From an uncultured Eubacteriales bacterium (GTDB lineage: Bacteria > Bacillota > Clostridia > Oscillospirales > Oscillospiraceae): a stretch of 6,956 bases of DNA. The DNA is taken from contig ONTN01000072.1 in NCBI GenBank assembly GCA_900320765.1, forward strand, positions 1 to 6,956. Direction: 5' to 3'. A program made the position numbers and the translations under genes. The notes under the pieces were generated by a model, which saw only the letters and a list, made by a program, of their open reading frames with translations, ran no database searches and was not told where the DNA came from. Below, piece by piece: positions 1 through 6,559 of the stretch (position 1 is its first letter; each line of letters starts with the position of its first letter).

Positions 1-741
1 GTAGATGAAGGGTATCATCGTCTTCTGCCCGTTTACGAGGAAGACCCCGTCGGAGTCCTTAGCGACCGCGGCCTCGGAGACCTCCCACACGAAATCCCAG
101 GTCAGGGTCTCGGGCAGGGTGAAGCCGAGCTTTTCAACGTAGGTCTTGTTAACGTAGCAGGCCTCGGTCGAGCGCATATAGGGCACGGCGTAGTAGCTGC
201 CGTCCAGCATACATTCGGCCAAAAATTCGGGCACGACCTCGTCCATCGTGGGGGAGTCGAAGCGAAGCTCGCTTCCGCCGAGGCCGTAGCGCTCGTCGGT
301 ATAGAAGTCGTCGAGATTTGTCACGATGTCGTTTCCGGTGAGATAGGTCGCTATGTGGTCGGGGTAGGTTATGGCGACGTTCGGAGTCGTGCCGGTGGCG
401 ATGTTTGTGATCACGTCGTTGTATATCGTGCCGTAATCCGTGTAGAGACGGAGGTTTACATTTACGTTCGGGTAAAGCGCCTCGAAATCTGCTATCGCCT
501 TCTGATAGATGGCGACCTGGGTCTTATTCGTGTCGTTCTTCGCCCAGAAGGTGATGGAGTAGTTCTTCGACTCGTCGAATTTCTCCGGCACGGGCGAAAC
601 GTGATCCTCTTCGGGCTCTGAACTTGCGTCCGTGTCCGTATCCGCCGCGGCGGGGGAGGCATCAGCCGCCTTAAGCGTGCCGTGGCAGCCGGTGAGAAGA
701 AGGGCGAATATGAGAAGCAGGATAAGAAGCGGCTTTTTCAT
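1..741 (-). CDS. ABC transporter extracellular substrate-binding lipoprotein (family 1 type), 3' end cut by window
   Basis: The first 247 codons are visible, read from the ATG at 741; the C-terminal part lies beyond position 1. The N-terminus is a lipoprotein signal: MKK, a hydrophobic core at residues 5-16, and the lipobox L-T-G-C with the lipidated cysteine at C19. A low-complexity Ala/Asp/Glu/Ser/Thr linker (about 20-58) follows. The mature domain begins around YSITFWAKND (61-70) and has the usual layout of sugar-type solute-binding proteins: a helix then AIADFEALYPNVNVN (82-96), the TGTTPNV segment (116-122), and the VPYMRSTEACYVNKTYVEKLG stretch (186-206) before TLTWDFVWEV (212-221). The start overlaps the upstream permease stop by 4 bases (ATGA, 738-741), so translation is probably coupled. 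A weak G-rich site lies at 751-757. It should anchor outside the membrane and deliver substrate to the two permeases. Substrate is not readable from the sequence; oligosaccharide and glycerol-3-phosphate are both possible. Confidence 0.92.
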   Translation of the reverse strand, partial: MKKPLLILLLIFALLLTGCHGTLKAADASPAAADTDTDASSEPEEDHVSPVPEKFDESKNYSITFWAKNDTNKTQVAIYQKAIADFEALYPNVNVNLRLYTDYGTIYNDVITNIATGTTPNVAITYPDHIATYLTGNDIVTNLDDFYTDERYGLGGSELRFDSPTMDEVVPEFLAECMLDGSYYAVPYMRSTEACYVNKTYVEKLGFTLPETLTWDFVWEVSEAAVAKDSDGVFLVNGQKTMIPFIY

Positions 742-1601
742 CCCTTCGTGCCCCCTCTAGAAACGCCCTCCATTATCTTATTGCGGAAGATGAGGAAGAG
801 AACGATGAGCGGCACGGAGACGACAACGACGGCGGCCATCATAGCGGGCACGTTCGCTCTGCCGAGGCCGTTCTCGCGCAGCTCCTGTATTCCGTTTGAA
901 ACAAGGTAGTAATTCGGGTCGTCCGTGATAAGGCGGGGCCAGACAAAGCTGTTCCAGCACTCAATGACCTTAAGGATGGTTATAGTCACGAGAGTGGGCC
1001 TCGCTATCGGGATCATAACGCGGGTGAGATACTTGAAATCAGAGGTGCCGTCCACCTTGGCGGCCTTATACAGCTCGTCCGGTATCTGCTCGAAATTCTC
1101 CTTGAGCAGGTAGAGATAGAAGACGCTGGTTATCGAGGGGAGGATAAGACCGGTAAAGGTGTTCCTCAGCTCGAGATTCGTTATCGTGACGAAGTTCGTG
1201 ATAACGACGAGCTCGTTCGGTATCATCATCAGCGCGAGGAAGAGGGTGAAAACAAGGTTTTTCCCGCGAAACTCCAACCGCGCGAAGGCAAAGGCCGCGA
1301 GAGTGATAACGGCGAGCATAACGACCGTAGTTACCACGGTAAAAATAAGCGTGTTCAGAAAATACTTAGCGAGTGGCACGGCGGTAAAGGCGTTCTCATA
1401 GTTTTCCGCCGTCGGCTCCGTTGTGAAGAATACGGGGCTCACCTCGCTGTCGTAAGAGGCGGTGGTCTTTACCGAGGTCAGCAGCATCCAGTAGAAGGGG
1501 AAAATGACCATTATCGCCCAAAATATAAGGAGAACGTAGGTAAGGACCTTTACGGTTTTTTTGCGGGCCTCGGCCCGCTTGTCGATCGAAAGCTCAGGCA
1601 T
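738..1601 (-). CDS. ABC sugar-type permease, MalG/UgpE-like inner membrane subunit
   Basis: The 287-residue product is normal length for a carbohydrate-uptake permease of the MalG/UgpE type. It shows about six hydrophobic segments (roughly 21-43, 82-106, 115-138, 149-166, 204-222 and 255-273). The cytoplasmic EAA loop that contacts the ATPase is clear at 176-198, including KAAKVDGTSDF and ending RVMIPIARP. The N-terminal tail is short and basic and the first helix is followed by the typical FPFYWMLLTSVK segment (34-45), both features of this subunit class rather than the MalF/UgpA class. The ATG at 1601 is well supported: GGAGGTGA (1606-1613) sits seven to eight bases upstream and begins immediately after the stop of the preceding permease. 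Its own stop overlaps the binding-protein start. It should pair with the 1614-2516 product to form the membrane channel. Confidence 0.95.
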   Translation of the reverse strand: MPELSIDKRAEARKKTVKVLTYVLLIFWAIMVIFPFYWMLLTSVKTTASYDSEVSPVFFTTEPTAENYENAFTAVPLAKYFLNTLIFTVVTTVVMLAVITLAAFAFARLEFRGKNLVFTLFLALMMIPNELVVITNFVTITNLELRNTFTGLILPSITSVFYLYLLKENFEQIPDELYKAAKVDGTSDFKYLTRVMIPIARPTLVTITILKVIECWNSFVWPRLITDDPNYYLVSNGIQELRENGLGRANVPAMMAAVVVVSVPLIVLFLIFRNKIMEGVSRGGTKG

Positions 1602-1613
1602 TTTCTCACCTCC

Positions 1614-2516
1614 TTAATTATGCGCGTTCCTGCGGCTGATGGAAAGGTTTATCGTGGTTATCGTGAGCACGATAACGAATAGGATTATCGCCGCCGCAGA
1701 CGCGTAGCTCGGGTAGCCGCCCGTGGAGCCGTAGAGCATATCGTAGACGTAGCCCACTATCGTGTTCATTCCGGAAGCTCCCGCATGGTTCAGATCGGTT
1801 CCAAAAATGGCGACCACGTCGGAATACGCTTTAAAGGCGCCGATAAAGCCCGTTATTATCAGGTAGAATATCATCGGCCTTATCATAGGCAGAGTGATGC
1901 GGGTGAAGATGCGGAAGGGCCTCGTCCCGTCCACCTTCGCCGCCCGGTAGTAATCCTGATTGACGGAGGCGAGGGCGCTTGTGAGAATGAGTATCTTGAA
2001 GGGCAGGACGACCCATATCGTGTAAAAGCACATCACGAACATATTTGCCCAGTAAGGGCCGTCGATGAAGTCAAAGGGCTCGAGCCCGAAAAGCCCGATT
2101 ATCGTGGAGATAAGGCTGTGCGTCTGGCTCTGATCCGACTCTTTGAACAGGAGCATAAAGACGAGGCCGACGGCGAGGGTGTTCGTAACGTAGGGCAGGA
2201 AATAGACTGTCTGGAAAAGGTTTTTAAGCTTCTTCACCGAGCTCAGAGCGAGCGAAATGAGAAGAGCAAAGCCCGTTGAGAGCGGGACGGTTACGATGAC
2301 GAGGATGAACGTGTTCTTCACCGCCTGTAAAAAGGAGGCGTCGTGCAGAACGTAGGAGTAGTTGTAGGCGCCTACCCCCGTATAGGTCTGGGATACGAAC
2401 TGGTAATTCTCCTGAAACGAGTAGACGAAAACGTCGATCAGGGGATATACCATAAACACGCCCAGAAAGAGTATGGCGGGCAGAAGATATAGCCAGCCCT
2501 TAATGTTATTTTTCAT
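1614..2516 (-). CDS. ABC sugar-type permease, MalF/UgpA-like inner membrane subunit
   Basis: The 300-residue product is a binding-protein-dependent transport permease of the UgpA/MalF type. It starts with WLYLLPAILFLGVFMVYPL (8-26), the characteristic first membrane segment of this class. Further hydrophobic segments lie at about 68-92, 102-124, 156-180, 215-237 and 272-292. The EAA loop is at about 188-212, including RAAKVDGTRPF and ending ITLPMIRP, and should dock onto the ATPase. It lacks the long N-terminal extension of enterobacterial MalF, as most Gram-positive members do. The ATG at 2516 lies nine bases after the ATPase stop, and its ribosome site GAGGTGG (2521-2527) overlaps that stop, so the two genes are tightly linked. 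An alternative start is not needed. Substrate class is inferred from family only. Confidence 0.95.
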   Translation of the reverse strand: MKNNIKGWLYLLPAILFLGVFMVYPLIDVFVYSFQENYQFVSQTYTGVGAYNYSYVLHDASFLQAVKNTFILVIVTVPLSTGFALLISLALSSVKKLKNLFQTVYFLPYVTNTLAVGLVFMLLFKESDQSQTHSLISTIIGLFGLEPFDFIDGPYWANMFVMCFYTIWVVLPFKILILTSALASVNQDYYRAAKVDGTRPFRIFTRITLPMIRPMIFYLIITGFIGAFKAYSDVVAIFGTDLNHAGASGMNTIVGYVYDMLYGSTGGYPSYASAAAIILFVIVLTITTINLSISRRNAHN

Positions 2517-2525
2517 CGCGCCACC

Positions 2526-3623
2526 TCAATAGGAAAAGGGGATGCGCTCTTCCGTATCCTTGGAGAAAAGGTGCGTCTTAAAGGGCTTGAGCGAGAAGGA
2601 GACGGTCTTCTCCGACCCGTCCGGCCTCTCCTCGGAGGGGACGATGGAGCGGATGCTCCCGGTAACGCAGCCCTCGTGCGTTGAGACGACGCTGGTATCG
2701 CGGCCCATGACCTCGACACGCTCGAGCTTTGCTTTGAAGGCGCCGCCCTCGTCGAGCGAAAAGCCCTCCGGCCTTATGCCGACCCAGACTTCCCCGTCCG
2801 GCGCGCCCGTAACTGCGAGCACGTCCTCGCAGCCGATATAGAGGCGGCTGTTCTTAACCTCGCCCTCGAATACGTTGATGGCGGGAGTGCCGAGGAACTT
2901 GGCGACGAAGAGATTTTCGGGCATGTCATAGACGTCCTGCGGCTTTCCTATCTGCTGCAGCACTCCGTCCTTCATAACTACGATGAGGTCGGAGATGCTC
3001 ATGGCCTCCTCCTGATCGTGGGTGACGAAAATCGTGGTTATCCCCGTCTCGTTCTGTATGCGGCGGATCTCCTCGCGGGTCTGAAGGCGGAGACGGGCGT
3101 CGAGGTTTGATAGGGGCTCGTCGAGCAAAAGCACGCTCGGCATCTTGACGAGAGCGCGGGCGATAGCGACGCGCTGCTGCTGACCGCCGGAGAGCTCGGA
3201 GGGCTTGCGCTCCATCAGAGAGTCTATCTGTACGAGCTTTGCCGCCTCAAGAGCCTTCTCCTCCATGACCTCCTTCGAGAGCTTCTTGTCGCCCCTGAGG
3301 TTCTGGAGCGGGAAGAGTATGTTCTGACGCACCGTAAGATGCGGGTAGAGGGCGTAATTCTGGAAAACGAGGCCGACGCCCCTGTTTTCCGGCGGCAGCT
3401 CCGTAACGTCCGTATCCCCGAAGAACACTCTGCCGGAGGTAGGCTTTTCAAGGCCGGAAATCAGGTTGAGCGTCGTGCTCTTTCCGCAGCCGGAGGGGCC
3501 GAGAAGGCCGATAAGCTTCCCGTCCGGTATTTCAAAGTCAAAATCGTTGACGGCGATAACGTCAGGCAGTTTTTTATTTCTGTTCGGAAATCGCTTCGTA
3601 AGGTTCTTGAGAACAACTTTCAT
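2526..3623 (-). CDS. ABC transporter ATP-binding protein, MalK/UgpC/MsmK family
   Basis: This 365-residue protein would hydrolyse ATP to drive the adjacent importer. All nucleotide-binding motifs are intact in order: Walker A GPSGCGKST (42-50), Q-loop Q88 in VFQNYALYPHLTV, signature LSGGQQQR (144-151), Walker B VLLLDEP (164-170), D-loop SNLDA (172-176) and the switch histidine H202 in VTHDQ. The C-terminal third (about 235-355) is the extra regulatory/TOBE domain of MalK-type ATPases, with the VGIRPEGF motif at 281-288. Length fits MsmX/MsmK/UgpC proteins, which in many Bacillota are single shared ATPases encoded away from their transporters. Here the gene is first in the importer operon, so it is probably dedicated, though sharing cannot be excluded. 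The ATG at 3623 follows a G-rich ribosome site within 3629-3635. A strong promoter and structured leader lie just upstream. Confidence 0.96.
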   Translation of the reverse strand: MKVVLKNLTKRFPNRNKKLPDVIAVNDFDFEIPDGKLIGLLGPSGCGKSTTLNLISGLEKPTSGRVFFGDTDVTELPPENRGVGLVFQNYALYPHLTVRQNILFPLQNLRGDKKLSKEVMEEKALEAAKLVQIDSLMERKPSELSGGQQQRVAIARALVKMPSVLLLDEPLSNLDARLRLQTREEIRRIQNETGITTIFVTHDQEEAMSISDLIVVMKDGVLQQIGKPQDVYDMPENLFVAKFLGTPAINVFEGEVKNSRLYIGCEDVLAVTGAPDGEVWVGIRPEGFSLDEGGAFKAKLERVEVMGRDTSVVSTHEGCVTGSIRSIVPSEERPDGSEKTVSFSLKPFKTHLFSKDTEERIPFSY

Positions 3624-3647
3624 CTTCCATCCCCCTATAATTATAAA

Positions 3648-3703
3648 GGCGCCCGTGAAGCCGCCTCGGCCGTATATCCGACAAAGGCATTTTCACGTGC
3701 GCC
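3648..3703 (-). promoter_or_regulatory. Imperfect long stem-loop in the 5' leader of the ABC importer operon
   Basis: The arms at 3692-3703 and 3648-3659 are inverted copies matching at 11 of 12 positions (one A-G mismatch in the minus-strand RNA). Inside the ~32-nt loop a second short helix can form: 3678-3681 pairs with 3666-3669, and 3686-3688 pairs with 3663-3665 around a small bulge. The whole element falls between the predicted transcription start (~3720) and the ATPase ribosome site. The downstream flank is UUUAUAAUUAU rather than a clean U run, so it is a poor intrinsic terminator. I do not recognise a riboswitch class. It could be an mRNA-stabilising or translational control structure, or two protein-binding half-sites. 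Confidence 0.45.
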
Positions 3704-3706
3704 CGC

Positions 3707-3716
3707 AAAACGGTTT
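3707..3716 (-). promoter_or_regulatory. Possible LacI/GalR-family operator core at the ABC operon start site
   Basis: The 10-base core has the form AAAnCGnTTT, the symmetric centre typical of LacI/GalR-family and CcpA (cre) sites. It lies 4-13 bases downstream of the predicted transcription start, a position where a bound repressor would block initiation. The outer TG/CA positions of a full cre site are not matched, so a CcpA site is not well supported. No regulator gene is visible in the window. Confidence 0.3.
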
Positions 3717-3726
3717 TTACACGTTG

Positions 3727-3755
3727 ATTATACAAAAAACTGCTTATAAAGTCAA
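3727..3755 (-). promoter_or_regulatory. Sigma-A promoter for the ABC importer operon
   Basis: On the minus strand TTGACT (3750-3755) and a perfect TATAAT (3727-3732) are separated by exactly 17 bases. Transcription should start near 3720, giving a leader of about 97 nt before the ATPase ATG at 3623. The -35 box lies only 11 bases past the argG stop codon, and no intrinsic terminator is visible between argG and this promoter, so argG read-through into the operon is also possible. Confidence 0.85.
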
Positions 3756-3765
3756 CGGGTCAGTA

Positions 3766-4986
3766 TCAGGAAAGCTTAGCGTTTACCATAGCCTGAACCT
3801 TGGTGGAAAGTCCGTAGAGGTTTATGAAGCCCTGAGCGTCCTTCTGATCGTAGTCGGACTCGCCGAAGGTGGCTATATCCTCGGAGTAGAGGGAATAGGG
3901 GCTCCAAACGCCGGCGTTTATCATATTGCCCTTGTAGAGCTTGAGCCGCACCGTGCCGGTAACGTGCTCCTGGGTCTTGTCCACAAAGGCGGAGAGAGCC
4001 TCGCGCAGGGGAGAGAACCACTTGCCGTTGTAAACGAGCTCGCCGAAGGTTATCGCGAGCTTGGCCTTCTCGTGCATGGTGTCCTTATCGAGGGTGAGGG
4101 TCTCGAGAACGGAATGCGCCTTATAGAGTATCGCGCCGCCCGGAGTCTCGTAAACTCCGCGGCACTTCATTCCGACGAGCCTGTTTTCAACGATGTCGAG
4201 AAGACCGATGCCGTTTTTGCCGCCGACCTCATTCAGCTTAAGGATGATCTCCTTCGCGCTCATAGCTTCGCCGTCAAGAGCAACGGGAACGCCCTGCTCG
4301 AAGTCGAGGGTGATGTATGTAGGAGCGTCGGGAGCCATTATCGGGGAGACGCCCATCTCAAGGAAGCCTTCCTTCTCGTACATGGGCTCGTTTCCCGTAT
4401 CCTCAAGGTCGAGACCCTCGTGCGAGAGATGCCAGAGGTTCTTATCCTTTGAATAGTTCGTCTCGCGGTTTATCTTGAGGGGCACGTTATGCGCCTCGGC
4501 GTAGTCGATCTCTTCCTCGCGGCTCTTTATGCTCCATTCACGCCAGGGGGCGATGATGGGCATATCGGGGGCGAAATGCTTTATCGCAAGCTCAAAACGC
4601 ACCTGATCGTTGCCCTTTCCGGTGCAGCCGTGGCAGATGGCGTCCGCGCCCTCTTTGAGAGCTATCTCGACGAGACCCTTCGCGATGCAGGGGCGCGCCG
4701 TGCTCGTGCCGAGCAGGTATTCCTCGTACATTGCGCCGGCCTTCATCGTGGGGATAACGTAGTTATCCACGTAGTCCTCGGTGAGGTCGAGAACGTAGAG
4801 CTTCGAGGCGCCGGTCTTTAAAGCCTTCTCCTCAAGCCCCTCGAGCTCGTCCGCCTGACCGACGTTGCCGGATACGGCGATGATCTCGGGATCGTTGTAA
4901 TTCTCCTTGAGCCAGGGAATTATTATCGAAGTGTCAAGCCCGCCCGAATAGGCGAGGACGATTTTCTTAATATTCGCTTTATCCAT
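3766..4986 (-). CDS. argG: Argininosuccinate synthase
   Basis: The 406-residue product joins citrulline and aspartate with ATP to give argininosuccinate, the penultimate step of arginine synthesis in the cytoplasm. It aligns with the family from end to end by eye. The N-terminal ATP pyrophosphatase loop is AYSGGLDTS (12-20). Conserved substrate and nucleotide motifs follow: LGTSTARPCIAK (92-103), HGCTGKGNDQVRFE (119-132), APWREW (146-151) and GVYETPGG (277-284). Length is normal for bacterial ArgG and no key motif is missing. The ATG at 4986 is supported by GGAGG (4996-5000), nine bases upstream. The gene has its own promoter (5020-5048) with an ArgR-like operator beyond it. The usual partner argH is not directly downstream; the next gene is the ABC ATPase, so argG looks monocistronic, or read through into the importer. 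Confidence 0.98.
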   Translation of the reverse strand: MDKANIKKIVLAYSGGLDTSIIIPWLKENYNDPEIIAVSGNVGQADELEGLEEKALKTGASKLYVLDLTEDYVDNYVIPTMKAGAMYEEYLLGTSTARPCIAKGLVEIALKEGADAICHGCTGKGNDQVRFELAIKHFAPDMPIIAPWREWSIKSREEEIDYAEAHNVPLKINRETNYSKDKNLWHLSHEGLDLEDTGNEPMYEKEGFLEMGVSPIMAPDAPTYITLDFEQGVPVALDGEAMSAKEIILKLNEVGGKNGIGLLDIVENRLVGMKCRGVYETPGGAILYKAHSVLETLTLDKDTMHEKAKLAITFGELVYNGKWFSPLREALSAFVDKTQEHVTGTVRLKLYKGNMINAGVWSPYSLYSEDIATFGESDYDQKDAQGFINLYGLSTKVQAMVNAKLS

Positions 4987-5019
4987 TTTATTATTCCTCC
5001 AGGTTCGTTTGCTGAGCCA

Positions 5020-5048
5020 ATTCTATGCCCGAAGCGAACGAATGTCAA
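5020..5048 (-). promoter_or_regulatory. Sigma-A promoter for argG
   Basis: On the minus strand a perfect TTGACA (5043-5048) and TAGAAT (5020-5025) are 17 bases apart. The start site should fall near 5013, leaving a short leader of about 26 nt that carries the GGAGG ribosome site at 4996-5000. This makes argG a separate transcription unit from the nnrD-lipoprotein pair upstream. Confidence 0.85.
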
Positions 5049-5054
5049 GGAATA

Positions 5055-5093
5055 ATTTCATAATTATTCATAATTTGTGAATATAATCGAATA
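5055..5093 (-). promoter_or_regulatory. Probable ArgR/AhrC operator (ARG box, with a weaker second box) upstream of argG
   Basis: The minus-strand 18-mer at 5055-5072, tatgaataattatgaaat, matches the Bacillus AhrC/ArgR box consensus CATGAATAAAAATKCAAK at 14 of 18 positions, as I recall that consensus. A second, weaker box-like stretch (TGAATATAA core on the plus strand) occupies 5076-5093. The two are separated by 3 bases, the spacing usual for paired ARG boxes. The site ends seven bases upstream of the -35 box. Arginine-dependent repression of argG is the expected role. The region is AT-rich, which raises the chance of accidental matches. Confidence 0.6.
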
Positions 5094-5139
5094 TAGCCCC
5101 GCATTAACAAGAACTGATTGGATATTTTGAATAAGACGC

Positions 5140-5691
5140 CTACATTACGACGTCGCCGAATTCCATTAAGAGCGTCCGATACCCGCCGCTTATGAGCTCT
5201 GACGACACGGGCACGAGAGACTCTGAATCGAAGCTCGATACGAGGGTGACGGATTCGGATATAAAGTGCTCGCAGACTAAAAGCCCGCTCTCGATCCGCG
5301 CCGATAGTAGAAGCCCGCCGCCCCAGGCGTCAACGGCGAGAGGAAGGGCGGCTGCGGGAGAGAGTCCGTCGTCGGTAAGCGCCCCGGTGTAAACCTCAGC
5401 CCCTTCGTACTCAAGCGTAAGCCCGTCCTCTCCGACCCGCGCCGAAATGCCCGCAACGCTCCCGGGGGAGAGAATGGTGACGGTCGCGCCGCCGTCCGTC
5501 CTCTCGTAGCAGAGGTCGAAATCGTACACCCTCTCCCCGTAGTCTGCGCGGACGGATGCAGTCAGCTTTATTGATGGCGCCGAGGCAAAGTCCGAGCGGA
5601 GGCGGGACTCAAGCTCTCCGGCATCCGGCCCGCGCGAGCAGGAGGATAGGAGAAGCAAAAGGCAAAGAAGCAGGGAAGCGCGCTTTTTCAA
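5140..5691 (-). CDS. Small LolA-like lipoprotein of unknown function, TTG start
   Basis: The 183-residue product begins with a lipoprotein signal: MKKR, a leucine-rich core (7-15) and lipobox L-S-S-C with the lipidated cysteine at C18. The mature part is mainly short alternating hydrophobic/polar segments that look like beta strands, for example IKLTASVRA (41-49), YDFDLCYE (56-63), ATVTILSPGSVAGISARV (69-86) and LTLEYEGAEVY (91-101). That pattern resembles the LolA/LppX-like sheet fold found in sporulation-associated lipoproteins such as Bacillus YdcC; this is a resemblance by eye, not a proven match. The start is TTG at 5691 and follows nnrD by four bases, so the two are co-transcribed and probably translationally coupled. 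It should sit on the outer face of the cytoplasmic membrane. Function is unknown. Confidence 0.85.
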   Translation of the reverse strand: MKKRASLLLCLLLLLSSCSRGPDAGELESRLRSDFASAPSIKLTASVRADYGERVYDFDLCYERTDGGATVTILSPGSVAGISARVGEDGLTLEYEGAEVYTGALTDDGLSPAAALPLAVDAWGGGLLLSARIESGLLVCEHFISESVTLVSSFDSESLVPVSSELISGGYRTLLMEFGDVVM

Positions 5692-5695
5692 ATGA

Positions 5696-6541
5696 TCACC
5701 TCATGGCATAGGGCAGATACCCCAGTATATCGGAAGGGGTCATAGCGTATTCGCCCAAGGCCTCGGCTGCCAGATCGCCCGCTTTCCCGTGGAGGAAAAC
5801 CGCCGCGGGTACTGCCGACTTGAGGTCGCGAAGCTGCGGAACGAGGCCGGCTATGATGCCGGCGAGCACGTCGCCGGAGCCGCCCTTTGCCATCCCGGGG
5901 TTCCCCGTGGTGTTAAGATAGCAGTCGCCGTCCGGAAATGCCGTCACCGTGCCCTGACCCTTCAGAACTAAAACGGCGCCGTGCTCTTCGGAAAAGCGCC
6001 TCGCTGCCTCGGCCTTTCCGGCCTCTAAGCTTCCGCCGAGCCGCAGAAACTCGCCCTCGTGCGGAGTGAGAATGATATCGCTCTTCGCCCTTTCCAGTAT
6101 AACTATATTCCGCGCAACGGCGGTTATGCCGTCCGCATCGATAACGAGTGGGCAGTCCGCGTTCTCGATAACCGAATATACTATATTAAATGTATCCTCG
6201 CTCAGTCCGAGCCCGGGACCAATTAGACAAATGTCAGAGTTTTTAAGTTTGTCTAAGATTTTGGGCAAAGCCTCGATTGAAAGCCGACCCTCGGAGTCAG
6301 AGGGCAGGGGGAAGACCATAGCCTCGTCGTTCTTTACAGCCTCGATAGCGTGGATATCGCGGGGTACGCCGAGGAATACCAGACCGGCTCCGGCTCTAAC
6401 CGCACCCTTAGCGGCGAAAGAAGGCGCGCCCGTGTAAGGAACGCTGCCTGCGATTATCAGCACCCGCCCGAAATCACCCTTGTGCGCGTCTCTCGGGCGA
6501 ACGGGCAGAGTGACGGACGAGACGGTGAAGGTATTGCTCAT
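5696..6541 (-). CDS. nnrD: ADP-dependent NAD(P)H-hydrate dehydratase
   Basis: The 281-residue product belongs to the ribokinase-like family that dehydrates damaged NADHX/NADPHX back to NAD(P)H using ADP. Family motifs are present in order: HKGDFGRVLIIAGS (20-33), GAPSFAAKGAVRAGAGLV (38-55), GPGLG (108-112), IDADG (134-138), LTPHEGEF (158-165), LKGQGTV (193-199) and the nucleotide/catalytic block NTTGNPGMAKGGSGD (210-224), where D224 is the expected catalytic aspartate. It is the stand-alone dehydratase, like Bacillus YxkO in length; the N-terminal NAD(P)HX epimerase domain found in fused YjeF proteins is absent. The ATG at 6541 is backed by GAGGTG (6547-6552), five bases upstream. It is followed four bases later by the lipoprotein gene. 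No clear promoter of its own is visible, so it may be read from the pheT side. Confidence 0.95.
   Translation of the reverse strand: MSNTFTVSSVTLPVRPRDAHKGDFGRVLIIAGSVPYTGAPSFAAKGAVRAGAGLVFLGVPRDIHAIEAVKNDEAMVFPLPSDSEGRLSIEALPKILDKLKNSDICLIGPGLGLSEDTFNIVYSVIENADCPLVIDADGITAVARNIVILERAKSDIILTPHEGEFLRLGGSLEAGKAEAARRFSEEHGAVLVLKGQGTVTAFPDGDCYLNTTGNPGMAKGGSGDVLAGIIAGLVPQLRDLKSAVPAAVFLHGKAGDLAAEALGEYAMTPSDILGYLPYAMR
5697..5702 (-). promoter_or_regulatory. Ribosome binding site that fixes the TTG start of the lipoprotein gene
   Basis: GAGGTG lies five bases upstream of the TTG at 5691 and is formed by the last coding bases and stop codon of nnrD (ATG AGG TGA). The first residues after the TTG are MKKR plus a leucine core, as a lipoprotein signal requires, so this start is preferred over any internal ATG. 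Confidence 0.75.
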
Positions 6542-6559
6542 AAAAACACCTCATATGCT

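Noticed and set aside
1785..2279. 164-codon plus-strand open frame inside the first permease gene
   Set aside because: It is antisense to a clear permease with an intact EAA loop; the translation is charged, low in structure and matches no family I know.
3466..4452. Long open frame of 328 codons on the plus strand
   Set aside because: It runs antisense across argG and the ABC ATPase, both certain genes; its translation has no recognisable domain, and such frames arise from GC-rich codon use on the opposite strand.
5004..5042. Inverted repeat TTCGTT / AACGAA flanking the argG -10 box
   Set aside because: Only six bases pair, with no extension on either side; this is expected by chance and is weaker than the ARG-box match upstream.
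5094..5139. Possible terminator after the lipoprotein gene
   Set aside because: No GC stem followed by a T run is present before the argG control region; the sequence is plain AT-rich spacer.
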